Shown: in pieces, positions 24,376-36,049 of the stretch | How the letters are laid out: every line of letters starts with the position of its first letter | Numbering within the stretch: position 1 is the stretch's first letter | DNA from: Panorpa germanica | Taxonomy: Eukaryota > Arthropoda > Insecta > Mecoptera > Panorpidae | Direction of reading: 5' to 3' | Assembly (NCBI GenBank): GCA_963678705.1 | Contig: OY783218.1 | Location: forward strand, 8,938,152 to 9,002,151 | Length of the DNA stretch: 64,000 bases | Notes under the pieces: model-generated | The model's input: the letters and a program-made list of their open reading frames with translations, nothing else | Told to the model about the DNA's origin: nothing | Database searches by the model: none | Translations under genes and position numbers: made by a program

Positions 24376-24701
24376 TTATTCATATGGTGTATTATCCACC
24401 GCAACGGTTAAGTCAAATTCGAAATCTCCGAAATTGGCTGCCGCGCCAACATCAGCAGCAGCAGCAGCTGGTGGTGGTTGATTTGAAATGGCAACCTTCA
24501 ATTCTGAAAACATATTTAAAATTTTCGTAGAAATAAAGTAGTTAATTTAACTCTAAAATTATTGACATATCTAAAACTATCTTAATTTTTTAAATAAAAG
24601 AATGTTATAGGAAGAAGTTTCTTACATATTGGGCCAGCAGTTGTCATCTCCATGAAGACTAGGATGACCGCAACTGCCAGGAAAATTCTTGGGGCTCTCA
24701 T
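24376..24701 (-). pseudogene. Two-exon gene for a small secreted Ala/Pro peptide; junction codon is a stop
   Basis: Exon 1 (24626-24701) encodes a good signal peptide, MRAPRIFLAVAVILVFMEMT ending TAGPI, and ends with donor GTAAG in phase 1. Exon 2 (24376-24503) follows a pyrimidine-rich TTTTCAG acceptor. In the matching phase it encodes an open stretch with NQPPPAAAAADVG and FGDFEFDLTVAVDN, then TAA, with AATAAA just beyond. Phases agree exactly, but the codon formed at the junction (T + AA) is TAA. Either the gene is broken, or a different acceptor or extra exon is used. A TATA-like cattataatat lies about 100 bp upstream near 24808. The family is not recognised; an antimicrobial or neuropeptide-type precursor is possible but unproven. 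It lies between the two receptor genes. Confidence 0.5.
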
Positions 24702-26212
24702 GTTGAAGTTAGGAATGTTAACGCTTTGAAAGTTTAACTTGAATTGAATTTTACTTTTTGTTCAGTACAAAACGTAAGATATGTCTCTGCTGACATTCCA
24801 ATATTATAATGTATTGTTGTCTCTGGTAGAAGTTAAACGCATGGCAACATTACGAGTATTGGAGTGTACGCCACGGGCATATAGCGAGCAAGTTAGTCGT
24901 GTTCTGGCTTTTACACTGTCAAGCATCATGATTCGCAACCATTTTGTATTATAAGAATTTGGTTAAAGTTATTTAATAAAAGTGTAAATTAATTTTATCG
25001 TTGAATATTTAAATAAATTATTCAATCTATCTTACTCGCATGGTTTTATTTCGTACACTTTTGAATACTTAGTATATTTTTCAAGTAATCGTTCGTTATC
25101 GGTAAACAAACATTGACATATGGCAAAATACGAATGAAAATGTAGTATTGTCAGCTAAATTCAGATCACAACAGTTGTTTTAACAAGCAAACTTAAACGA
25201 ATCCTTTTTTGTCTCTTTCTAATATTATGACGCACGTTCAAGTATATTTTATATCCTTCTAAGAATATTACCTGACTTCCTAATGTAATTATCCTTTTAA
25301 ATAAGGAGTGTCTTACTAAAAGATTGTGGTCGAGGAGGTTAGCAGGATAACGTAACGAAAACAAGAATATGAGGCAAGCGAATGGAGAGAGAGGAAAAAA
25401 GTATTGTAGGAAAGAAGAAGAGAGGGTATGTAGAATATGCTGAGGAGAAGGACTAAAGGTTAGAGAATATAGAGAGTGGGTAGGTATAACTATTGCTAGA
25501 TGGATGGCGGAAATAAGGAGAAGTTGAAAAGAGAAGAAGGATGCGGAGTGTGTGCAACAAAACAGAAAAGAAAAGAACAGAAGGGAGTAGGAGAGACAGA
25601 AAAGAACAGGGACAGAAATGGAGCAATCAATATGTTTTACATATTAAGCAAACGTTTCCATCGCTGAACGAGAGTCTCTTGTTGATTTTATTTCTAAAAT
25701 AACTCTGTTAGCATTAGTACAGATGTGTCCATCTTATGAAACGTAGATAACGTATTGAACCAGGTGCCTCGGAAACTAATGAACACGTTGATAATACGAA
25801 GATAATATTGTCTTAATATGTGGTAGGCTGCGATTGGTTCACGAGAACTATTATGTTTGTTTTTGACACATACAACATCTGGTGTAAACTGGTCCATGGA
25901 TGTGATGCGAGCCACGTTTTAATTTCTATAAACCTGTACAATATCATATATGAAATGTAACGTGAAAAAACGTGCTTTAGGTAAAAAAAAGTAGCCAAAA
26001 CGTTTTTTTAAAAAAATTGTATAAATTCTTTTAACGTATAAATATATTTTTAAGATCAAACTGATGTCGGATAACATGAATTCACATGAAATGTGAATTC
26101 TAACCTTTTACAATAAAGAGGTTGTTCTTAAGTATTATATTTTCATTAGAATTAATATATTTTTACAATTCATCTATATTTTATTATAATATTTATTGTA
26201 TTACTAATTAAA
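24702..26212. other. Intergenic between small peptide gene and receptor gene 2
   Basis: A purine-rich block at about 25370-25620 (gagagaggaaaaaagta, atggatggcggaaataag) resembles the jockey-like LINE copies at 35241 and 59827, heavily decayed. A perfect 10-bp hairpin (GAATTCACAT / ATGTGAATTC) lies at 26078-26100. No gene was seen. Confidence 0.5.
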
Positions 26213-29200
26213 TTAAACTGAGGAGACCGCTGCAAGTACAGCGAAGATGAAACAGTAAATAAGAAAAGCTATCCGGTCCAGAGCTGTAGCCAGTAGTTCA
26301 TACTCCTGCTGAATGGACGCCCGATGCGAGGGCTCTATCATTTGGTGGTCCTCCGCGGTGTTCTCCTGATCTTGTTCGAACTGGATGGATGATGCATGGT
26401 CCCGGGATTCCTCTGTCTGCAACGTCGGGGTTTCCTGAAACGATGGGTCAATTATTAGTAAAAATGACGTCACTATTTAGAAGTAATAAACTTTCTCAAA
26501 GAATTATCTAAGAAATTCTCAGTAATGACGCAATATTCCGAACTTTCCATTTATGTAGCCTAAAGAATGTCGCACACTGCAAGCGTATTTAAGCGATGGC
26601 GAATTCGGGCGTTAATCGGTGGTTTGGTTGAGCGATTAGAACTATTTTTTAGTAAACTTTTACTTTAATTTTTATCAATACACCACTGTTATGAAAGAGA
26701 CTATTGCATTCCCTTTCAGTATAAGACGGTTCAGTAGCATGTATTCGCTTGGTTAAAATTCGCTTAAAGTCGCTTGCAGTGTGCGATGGGCGTAACGCAA
26801 ATTACCTGTTCTTGAATACTTCCCAGCAAAAGTATTTTACTAAGAATGCCCGTCAAATGTTTCTTGATAATCCACGGTAGGGGATCCATGTGTTTCTTCC
26901 TCGAGAGATTGATGACAATGACAGACAAGATGGTAGAAAAACATATCAGGTAAAGGCTGGTGCTGTAGAAAACCACTGGAAATGATAATAGTATTTTTCT
27001 TTTTTATTTACAATTATATATTTAAAACTTTTGTCTTTACTGGCACAATAACAAGAAAGGAAACTAACAACTGCTCGCTAATATTAAAGCATATTTTTCT
27101 TCGATGTAATATTCAAAACTGTAATATTCCTGAAAACTATAAGCAGAACTCTTAGACACCTTATCAATGAAACTAATTTAATCTCTATATTTCAAATAAC
27201 TACTTATTTTAATTGTATGTTGATTTGAAAGCAATTCTGAGAGCACAATACTACAATAATCGAAAAAGACAAATTCTTGCCAACAATTTTAATTCATTTA
27301 TAACTCACCCACCAAAGGCGTATGCAGCGCCATCGCTGGCAACTTCTGTGAGAAGTAAATCAAGAAAATACAAATAATAAGGGATGTGCAAATATTTAGA
27401 ATAATCTTCTCCCCGCTTTGTGGAGGTAACCAGAAATTCAACAAGGTCATCAAGATGATTACTGCAGCTGGTGTTATCACTATGGCATTGTACGTGGGAC
27501 TCTTCCTCGAGACAGTCAGCTGGTATTCGACTGTGATGTAGGGCTCCACACAGCAGGAGTACAGCTTTACTTCACGGCTGTGTGATACTTCCACCAGGTC
27601 CCATTCACTGTTTAGGGACAACACTGACTCCGTCTGTAATGATATTCATTAGTATCACTCTCCTACTCGATATGTTGGACTCGTTATCGAACCGAGCATG
27701 CTCGCGGTTCCGATGCACGTCCGAACCATACGCAATCAACATCAGTTCACATCTTAATTATAAAATATTAGAAATAGAAGTAGAATAGAAAGAAAAAAGT
27801 GAATAAGTAAAATAATGATATTCTGTTTTAAAGCAAAATTAATTGCTATTGTTAAATAAATGAAAATAGGGTTTCTAATTTAGTTGTAACGTATTGTTAA
27901 TTAGCCAAGACAAGTTCAATATAACTCCTTCTTTTTATATGTTGCACCTTACGCTTATATAATTGCTCCAAAAGATCTTATTGTCACTAAATAACATTGT
28001 TATTAAATTCACAATCAATCTCCAATAAAACCTTGAGGTACGTTTCACACCACGTCAAGATTTGAACCAAATTATCAATGACCAACATGCTTGCCGGTTT
28101 GTACATATATTTTGGTGCTCGACTCTTGTTGGCAGAGATCGTCAAGCGAAACTTTCAACCAAGCATGCCAACTATAAACGATCCATAATCTCTCGAGCAT
28201 TCCATTTATCAAGGCAACATACTTAAGACTAAAGTGGAGCGAGTACACACAAACTTGAATAATTCTGGTAATTTTTTAATTTCGATTTAATATTTCAATT
28301 AGATGTACTCTTTGCAACGCTTTGGCAAGAATTGGAATTAATTCAACTATATACACAGATTTCAAAAATTAAAAAAAACACAGAATGAATTATAGTACAT
28401 AATAAAAATAAGAAAACTAAAGCTGAATCGAAGAGATGTAAGTGACAAATTTTTAAAATTTGAGATAATCAGCGCAAACGATAGAAGATGTACTAAACTA
28501 TTTAGTGGCACAGAGATATAAGCGAAAACTTGGACAGATTTTACTCTATAACGTGAATTCTTAACTTATCACTTTATCTTAACTTTAAACTAGTTTTCTG
28601 AAGAATTTACTTTTGTTATTTACATCCCTCTGCATGGAACAAAGAGAGTATTACTTACTTTCATTTTAGTGGCATTCCTTAAATCAATTTGGTTGCCATC
28701 GTATGTCCAAGATCCCAGTCTAAGATTGCATGTGTGTGTGTCATATGGCCAGTAGCGAAGGTCAAGGTCACAGAAAACCACAAACTTTGTGGGCGGGATC
28801 CAAGTTACCCACCCACTACTGTAGACTATTGCATTTGTGTTACCATAGTGGTCTATGTCGCTTCCTTCGGCACTTAAACATAAAATACAGGAATATGTAT
28901 AGGCTATTTGGGCGACGCTTTGAACTAAACATTGAAAACAAGCTGCTTATATATAAACAAGTGCTAAAGCCAGTGTGGACAACTCTGGGGTTGCACCAGG
29001 AAATCGAACGTTACAGAAACGTTCCAAAATTAAGTTCTGCAAGGAATAGTTAATGCACCGAGGTATATCTGCAATGACGACATACATAGAGACCTAAAGA
29101 TTAACACAGTCGAAGAAGAAATCAAATTTATAGCAGCAAATCACAAATGTATTCGATAAGATTTATACTGCAAAAAAACGTGCAGTACAATACCGTGTGA

Positions 29201-32072
29201 AGCCATCCTTACACCAGCAATAAAGTGAAATTATAATAACATAACTCAGTGTGATTGTGTAATCACCTAATAACATACTTACTTGTTATACAACATTATG
29301 TCCGGCTGCCATATTTCATGGTCTGCTAAGTAGAGTGTCTCAAGACCGCCATATTCATCTTTATCCCATTTTAGTTTTTCGTCTACCCATTCCTACAGAA
29401 TAATTGAAATATGTATTTGTGTTAACTAAATAACAATTAAATCGTACGACTCTTCGCAAGATTTTTACGATAATATTCTTAGCCCGTCTTCATACTGGAA
29501 CCAATTACTTTGCGACAACCGAGTTTTTCAGTGAGGTGTATTAGTAGTAACACACTTTTTCATGAGATGTACTTTTTACTTTGATGTTTATCAATAAACT
29601 ACTGTACGAAGGTAAAAAAGTGTTTGTTCATAAAATAACTTCACGCTTTAAATAAAAAAAAAGTGTTTGTTCCAACACTAAAAATCGAATAGAACATTAA
29701 CTACTTTGCTACAACCTATTCCAAAGATAATTTTGTACTTCTCATATAGAAATTATCTTGCAGTATAAGGTTCACACTTGCTAGGGTGCACAACCCAATT
29801 GCAAGATTCATTTTCATATTATAGGCTTTTACAAATGACACTTGTTTATCAATTTTGAATTGAATGATATAATATGATCTATTTAAAAGAAAAGTTTCAC
29901 TTCAAAAATTACCATAATCATCCATCCGTATGCTGTAAACGAAGATTTTTCTTCATTAATTTCAAAGTGTCGTAAATTAAAACCAATAGAAACTTTGGTG
30001 GAGTTCTGAAAATGATTCGGCCTGATCGATTTATCGTATCCGACCATAAGATCCTTCTTAAGATTATCCTGCCACGTGTCATTCCACATGAGGTTCTCTG
30101 AAGTACCTGTAAAGCAAATATTACCACGTGCTTTTAATTTTAATATTATTGTAATTATTTAAGGATTTATTGTTGAGTAGGTAATATTTTCTGGTAGTAT
30201 TTAGCATTAAAGATTTTTTTATAAGTAGGTAATATTTACAGGTAAGTATAAAAGTGCTTAGACATTAGGTAGAAACACCTTTAATATGGGTCAGACTAAT
30301 GTCTAAATATAACAACGGAATTATTTGGTTAATGATAATTGTTTAGTACAACAGTTATGTGTAAGATTAGTGATTACTTTGGAATAGATTTTCAATATAT
30401 TTTTTAAGGTACCAGTGACTTATGAAATGAACACGAACAAGTTTTTACTGGTAAATGATTTTTAAATGATTGTTTTGACAACGTATGTCTTTAATTATAC
30501 CATTAATTCAGTTTTGATTATAATTTCCTGTTGCCAGTATATCTTTTCATTCACGTTATAGGCATGTGACTAGTGTAGGAGTTTGCTCGGAGATAAATAA
30601 CTTAGATTGCACTTAGAGTAAGTACACCAACTAAAACATTGCCCCTGGTTGAGATACTTTTCAACATTAGACCAGGAATAAATCTTCTGTTTGTAAGGCA
30701 GAGGCAACTTTCATATTGCCATAGCATAATGACAGAGAGATGTCGGTAATATATTTAAAAATATTGCACTATTTCATCTTTTATTCGCTTAAGTTCGATA
30801 TTTCAAATTTTGTGAAAAATAATTTAAATAATAAAAACAATTTCTTGCAGTTGGGTGGTAAAACAAGATAAAGCTGGAAGGCAGAAAGTAAAATTAAAGC
30901 TGCAGGGTTATTAAAAAATATAAATATTACAAGTTTATATGCGTTGTAAATTTTTGGCATGATGTTTAACTTGAAATAAATTCAGTCTCGAAGTTATGTA
31001 AGTATAAATTTGTCAGATTGTGTCAGAAGGATGAAAAGTTATAGACAATAGACGATATGATAAGATGAAAATTGCTGCTAGAAAATGATAAAACCAAGTC
31101 CTGTAAATGTGAAAATAATATCCTGTGTATATACATTGCATATACATGATATGAATAAACATGACAGTACATACTATGTACATTCAGCAATGTTTAAATA
31201 TGTACATACCTTACATAAATATTTTATGGATCTACATAATTTGTAATGACATGTATGTTATATGTATGTGGTGTGTAGATATGTTGAGAAATGTACGTAG
31301 TATGTACGATATTCGTGATACGAGTTATATCTAATATATGTATGATTTTAGAAAGTATGTGTTATGAATATCCATAGAATATAATGAGTGCATATACATA
31401 CGCTATGAAAATAATATACATTGTATAAGAGTATTACCGGTATACAATGTCATCACAACAGCATATACAGAGGACATGCTAACCTGGAATATAGTATGTA
31501 CTTTTGGTCGAAAATGAATTAGATATAATTGCAAATGAAGATCTACGTATGCTATCAAATTCTTGAATGTTTCAAATTATTTGTGCCAAAATTACTTAAA
31601 TTAATATTGTTGTATCTCTGAGAATTTTACTAAACCTCCTGTCTCTGTAGCTAGTCGGGAAAGAAGTTTCTCCAATTAAAATTTCTACTGAATCAACATT
31701 AGTTTCCGCTATAGGCTACAAATCCCTAATTAACGAATTTGCTAAAAATAAAGTTAGAGGTAGTATTGACATAGTAGAGGTAGTATTTTTTAAATCACAA
31801 TCGAAGGAATCAATTTTTGAGTTAAAACATTCAAGAGGCACCGTTCTGAAAGCTAACATCAAACTGAGAAAAACATCCGCATTGTATAGATTTTAATAGA
31901 TAAAAGGCTACGTGCCTAGGAAGCCCAAAAAAACTATAAATAAAAAAGAAAAGATAATTTAATATGGGGTAAACTTACTTGAACTCGCTTGTATAAATGG
32001 TACATATAAAAAACTAATGAAAATAATAATAACGTGAGGCACAAAAAACATTCGTAAACCCGTAAATCCCAT
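26213..32072 (-). CDS. Nicotinic acetylcholine receptor subunit, divergent alpha-type (gene 2, seven exons)
   Basis: Exons 31979-32072, 29913-30106, 29283-29392, 28659-28872, 27309-27633, 26806-26975, 26213-26434; 1329 nt, 442 aa, phases agree. The middle four exons are 110, 214, 325 and 170 nt, identical to gene 1. Signal peptide region MFFVPHVIIIFISFLYVPF. Extracellular landmarks: EWVDEKLKW, IWQPDIMLYNN, Cys loop CDLDLRYWPYDTHTC, loop B GSWTYDGN, loop C LYSCCVEPY with vicinal cysteines, so an agonist-binding alpha face is kept. TM1-TM2 contain NFWLPPQSGEKIILNICT, again with Ile at 2' and Cys at 6'. TM3, a short loop with MIEPSHRASIQQEYELLATA, and TM4 close the protein. AATAAA-type signals lie just below 26213 on the minus strand. 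With gene 1 it forms a tandem pair; the introns hold MITE C, repeat E and a jockey fragment. Confidence 0.94.
26570..26786. mobile_element. MITE family C with 16-bp perfect inverted ends
   Basis: TCGCACACTGCAAGCG (26570-26585) and its complement (26771-26786) bound about 217 bp in the last intron of receptor gene 2. The centre shares acaccactgttatgaaagag with a fragment at 15330-15533 and weaker relatives near 29570 and 53990. Its right end lies 14 nt beyond the six-base splice donor of the TM3 exon (donor at 26800-26805). Confidence 0.8.
28430..28565 (+). repeat. Dispersed repeat E, copy 1
   Basis: Shares ggcacagagatataagcgaa and cttggacagattttact with 42363-42520 at high identity. Non-coding; family unknown. 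In an intron of receptor gene 2. Confidence 0.7.
28893..29161 (+). pseudogene. Jockey-type LINE RT C-terminal remnant
   Basis: Antisense to receptor gene 2, the plus strand reads RLFGRRFELNIENKLLIYKQ then VLKPVW, a standard block near the end of jockey RTs. After a frame change it reads NAPRYICNDDIHRDLKINTV with EEEIKFIA. Both blocks are family hallmarks. The fragment is broken and short. Confidence 0.75.
31120..31500. repeat. Cryptically simple TATGTAC-rich tract
   Basis: Many overlapping variants of tatgtac/gtacata/atatgtatg without a fixed period, in intron 1 of receptor gene 2. No coding potential. Confidence 0.5.
31905..31955 (+). mobile_element. LINE 3'-tail remnant (about 50 bp)
   Basis: gataaaaggctacgtgccta then ggaagccc and an A-rich tail match the 3' end of the LINE at 13112. 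The rest is missing. It sits just downstream of exon 1 of receptor gene 2, in intron 1. Confidence 0.7.
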
Positions 32073-32649
32073 AGTTGCATAAACACTTATCTTGTCACTA
32101 TTTCCTTCACGCGACCGTCGCGAACATACTGCGCACGTCAACTGACGGACAGAGATAAATCTGTAGTTGGTACAGCTGTTGCAGCAGGATAGTGATTTGA
32201 TTGAAGATCAGGATGTCTATTGTATGTAATGTAAAGTTTACTGCAGATATAGTTATTTCCGAATTGATAACAAATGAATACAATGTAGACATTTTATTCG
32301 CTATGATTCTGTTGTTACACATCCGCTTTTTTTGAACTTAGTTGCAAATTGTTTTACTGATGCTGTAGCTAAGATCATGATACAGTAAATGTCCTTCACA
32401 CCTCTGTAATTTAAACATCTACAATCTTCTAATTGGGTTGTGACCTATGACAGAGTTTATATAAAACGTTGTATATTAATAAAGTTGGTTATCATAACCT
32501 CAAATGTCGAACGTCGTTAGATCAAAAGACGAACCGTCGTTAGATCAACAGGAAAATCAGGATTAACAACTGGAAAATCGAAAGCGATGCTTTATGAAAC
32601 GAATTATGCAAGTAGACGAATATTATGAGAGTAATTGTAGACATTAAGA
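32073..32649. other. Upstream of receptor gene 2
   Basis: Presumed promoter and 5' UTR, with a small GC-richer patch at 32105-32150 near the start codon. No TATA box or other gene was recognised. Confidence 0.4.
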
Positions 32650-33190
32650 ATCAGGAGCGGCCTTAGCCATTGCGACGCCCCGGGATAGCAGATCTTTGCG
32701 AGGCCCTGGGCAGTAGAACTTTACGAGGCCCCGGGGCGGCAGATCTTTGCGAGGCCCTGGGCAGTAGAACTTTACGAGGCCCCGGCGCGGCAGATCTTTG
32801 CGAGGCCCTGGGCAGTAGAACTTTACGAGGCCCCGGCGCGGCAGATCTTTGCAAGGCCCTGGGCAGTAGAACTTTACGAGGCCCCGGGGTAGCAGATCTT
32901 TGCGAGGCCCTGGGCAGTAGAACTTTACGAGGCCCCGGCGCGGCAGATCTTTGCAAGGCACTTGTTCTTTGTATAATGTATGTAAATTGTAAGTAAGTAT
33001 TTTTGATGATAATTGACGAGAAATAAAATTATATATTGGAAGATTTATAAAAGTTAACAAGCACAAAGACGACAAATATTAATAATGATAAACTAAGGTA
33101 CATGAATACCTTAAAAGAAGATGCAGTGATTCAAGTGGGATTTCTAAAGATCGAGGCGCGAGATTCAAATACATATATAGTAATGAATTT
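32650..33190 (+). mobile_element. hAT-like non-autonomous repeat containing a minisatellite
   Basis: The left end CAGGAGCGGCCTTAGCCATT resembles hAT-type termini (CAGNGGCGG...TAGG). The rest (aagtatttttgatgataatt, gaagatttataaaagttaac, gcacaaa.acgacaaatatt) is shared with 54068-54360, which lacks the minisatellite. No right terminal repeat was identified. Confidence 0.5.
32677..32957. repeat. GC-rich 51-bp minisatellite, about 5.4 units
   Basis: Units of 51 bp, each containing gcagatctttgcgaggccct then gggcagtagaactttacgag and gccccggg/gccccggcgc. Because 51 is divisible by 3 and the unit lacks stops, long ORFs appear in several frames (17-residue repeats such as ADLCEALGSRTLRGPGA). These are not taken as genes. 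Units differ at only a few sites. Confidence 0.9.
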
Positions 33191-33539
33191 TTTATTACTG
33201 ATACAACACGAGCTTCTGCGTTGAATTGTTTGCGATGAATTGCCTAGATCCGATATTCTCCTGTCAAATACATTCAGACGTAAGCATCTTTCCTTGCGTG
33301 CTTAAAGAATTCTTCCTGTAGATTGGATACACAAGCCCCAAGTGTTCTGGTACAGAATTATATTTATGGTACCCATTGTGTTGTAATACGATTAAATAAT
33401 TTCAATTATTCAAGAGGTCAGTCTACGACTAGTAAATTAATCATTCAATTTATGTTCAAGCTGAGATTCTTTCAATATCACTTGTGCTTAAATAGACTCG
33501 CGCTGTTCTAGATACTAGAGCGAATAGAACTGGGTTGAT

Positions 33540-33664
33540 AAAGCAGTAGCCATGAATAGATCACTCTTGTTCTCGGGATATAAAGTATAAGAAGAAGCAG
33601 AACAATATTAGGGGCGATAAAAGGCTACGTGCCTCGGAAGCCCGAGAAAATATATATAAAAAAA
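33540..33664 (+). mobile_element. 125-bp LINE 3'-end insertion with TSD
   Basis: It contains agtagccatgaatagatcac and the conserved aggggcgataaaaggctacg..gtgcctcggaagccc tail. Flanks are agaactgggttgat (33526-33539) and agaactgggtttat (33665-33678), a 14-bp target-site duplication with one mismatch. Confidence 0.85.
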
Positions 33665-34427
33665 AGAACTGGGTTTATCACCGCTACCAATACAGCGGAG
33701 TCGGAGTCGGAAGATATGTAAGGACTCCTGCTTAAACTTAGTTAAGTTTAGAAATTAAATTTCTGTTAACTTCATTAAAATATTTAAATAATATAATTAA
33801 AATATTAGTTAAGTTAGGTGTAGAGTGTAAGGAAGTACATGACATTAAAAGTCTAATCTAAAATCTAAATCTAATCTAAAAAAAGGCCCGGATCTAAGGG
33901 GATGGCAAACCGGAGCACATGCCCCGGGCAGGCAATTATTCTTTTAAGTACTTTTCCTTAATTTTCACGCAGATCACGCTTACCTATCCTGCTATTTTTT
34001 TTTTAAATTTATTTTACTTTCACCAATGAAAAATAGAAAAATCTGTTTTGAAAGATTCGCAATATGTAGGGTGTGGGGAGATTTAGCCCATTGCTTTATC
34101 CTGGTTCTTTAAAAGAAACATAAAGCATCATTTCTTTCATTAAAGTTTGTGAATGTTATAACTTTCATTAAAAATAAAACTAGATATATAATTTTACAGT
34201 TATTTATTTAACATTGATTATTTTTTATTGTTTTAAATTTATACATTTACCATATTTAACACTTTATTATCTAACAATTACATTAATGCCTAGATTACCT
34301 ATACATTTAATACTTATGTAACGTTTACGTAAAGTTTATCGCTAAACCAATCTGCTACATTAAAGTTACGTAAATGCAGTAACGGAATTACACATATTCG
34401 CTAATTGCTTATTTTTTACAATTTTCG

Positions 34428-34570
34428 ATCCCTTTAATGATTAAAGGGACAAAAATGACTATTTTAATTGTTAAGATCTCCTATAATATAACTTATTAAA
34501 ACATAATTGAGGTATTGATAGCCAACCTTATCAATCTCTAAAATACATAAGATGGGACAAAGCCCGTATT
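34428..34570 (+). mobile_element. MITE family A right-end fragment
   Basis: atccctttaatgattaaagg, gttaagatctcctaa.ata and the terminal gggacaaagccc match the right 150 bp of MITE A with divergence. Confidence 0.7.
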
Positions 34571-35240
34571 ACAATGTGTTTCTCTTATCTAGATTGTTTC
34601 TAATTTGACACATTAATTTGTATTTATTTTATTACATTTATCAACAGTTGACAATCATAAGTAATATATGTATTTGTTCATATACAAAATATTTATTTTT
34701 TGTAACGCCTGCAATTGTTGAAATGCAATCATAATAACATGTAGTTGTGCTTCATCACTTACATTTATTTTATGTAGAAAAATTGATCAAATAATATTAA
34801 TTTTGAATCGCTGTATATAGTTATACGTATTTTTTATTTATTTAATATAAATAAATATGATTTACATAATAATCTTTATTTAAATTGTCATCAGAATCAT
34901 AAAAGAACCTTTTTTGGATTCTAAAGTTATAGAATAACATTCTGACCTGGTAGTTTCAAAAAATATTAGCAGTATTTAAGATAAAATACACATTTTTTGT
35001 TTAGCTAACATATTATAATTTCTTAAAATTGAAATAATAGTAAGTAATGCGTTTTCTATAGTTTTGACGTCATTGTCGTTTTGTTCTATGCTTTACAATT
35101 TGTAATAGGCGCACACTGAGAGAGGACCACCATCATAACCACCATCTGCTTTAGTTTTATGTTTTAGAATTAGAAGTACTATGTTAATCTAAAATTTAAA
35201 ATTTGTTCTTTTTTATCAACCGCATTAATAACCTACATTC

Positions 35241-36034
35241 AGCAAGGTTTAGATTGGGAAATGAGGAAAAAGGAAACAGATACTGGGAAAGTAGTGAGGA
35301 AAGAAAGTGTAGAGTGTGCGGAACGGAGGACGAAACACTGGAGCACATTGAGTGTGAGCGAAATGAATATTGGCCAGCTATTAAAGGGAGGCAGTCAAGG
35401 AAAGAGGTGGATGGCGGAAATAGTAAAAAGAAAAGAAAAAACAGGACAGTAAATAAGCTCGTGGATGGGTTGCATAAGAAACATGAAGAGAGAGGAAGTA
35501 CTAAAAAGAGGCAGTGAAGGGAAGCAGGAGAAAGAAAGAAGTAGCGAGGAAACAGTTAAACTTCAGTCCAGAAAAATAGAGGATTTGCGGAAAGGAAATA
35601 AGGACAAGAGGTGGATGACGGTTAGTGACAATAATAAAATAGTAAAATAAGAGAGTCAAGAGGAAATAATAAAGATAGAGCGTTTATGCCTGTAATACAC
35701 ATAATTTGAGAAGTGAAAACGAAGCGAGGAGGCAGGAAGGATAACGAAAAGATAATAGAGGGTTTGTCAAGAGGAGACAAGGAAGGCAAGAGGTGATAGA
35801 TGAAGATACAGGCAATAAGGAAGGAGAAGCAGGAAACGGTGTGAATAAAGGAGGAGTAGGGGACATGAAGAGAGAGGATCAAGAAAAAAAGAAACAGAAA
35901 GTACTATTCGAAGTAGAATAGTCTAGAATAGTTTAAGTTTAGTTTTAACTTTGAATTTATATGATATGTATTAAGAAATATAATAATGTTGATTTTAAAG
36001 CACTCAATTAATATAATAAATAAAAAAATAATAA
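35241..36034 (+). mobile_element. Jockey-like LINE 3' fragment with 15-bp TSD
   Basis: The translation shows [34 protein letters not shown], the C-terminal end of a LINE ORF2, followed by a long purine-rich 3' part and a (taa)n tail. A perfect duplication taataacctacattc is at 35226-35240 and 36035-36049. Several frame breaks; a non-functional copy. The 5' boundary agcaaggtttagattggg is almost the same as in the copy at 59827. Confidence 0.88.
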
Positions 36035-36049
36035 TAATAACCTACATTC

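Noticed and set aside
32663..33075. Long open frames on both strands (up to 143 codons)
   Set aside because: They are produced by the stop-free 51-bp minisatellite in several frames and have no start context or family match.
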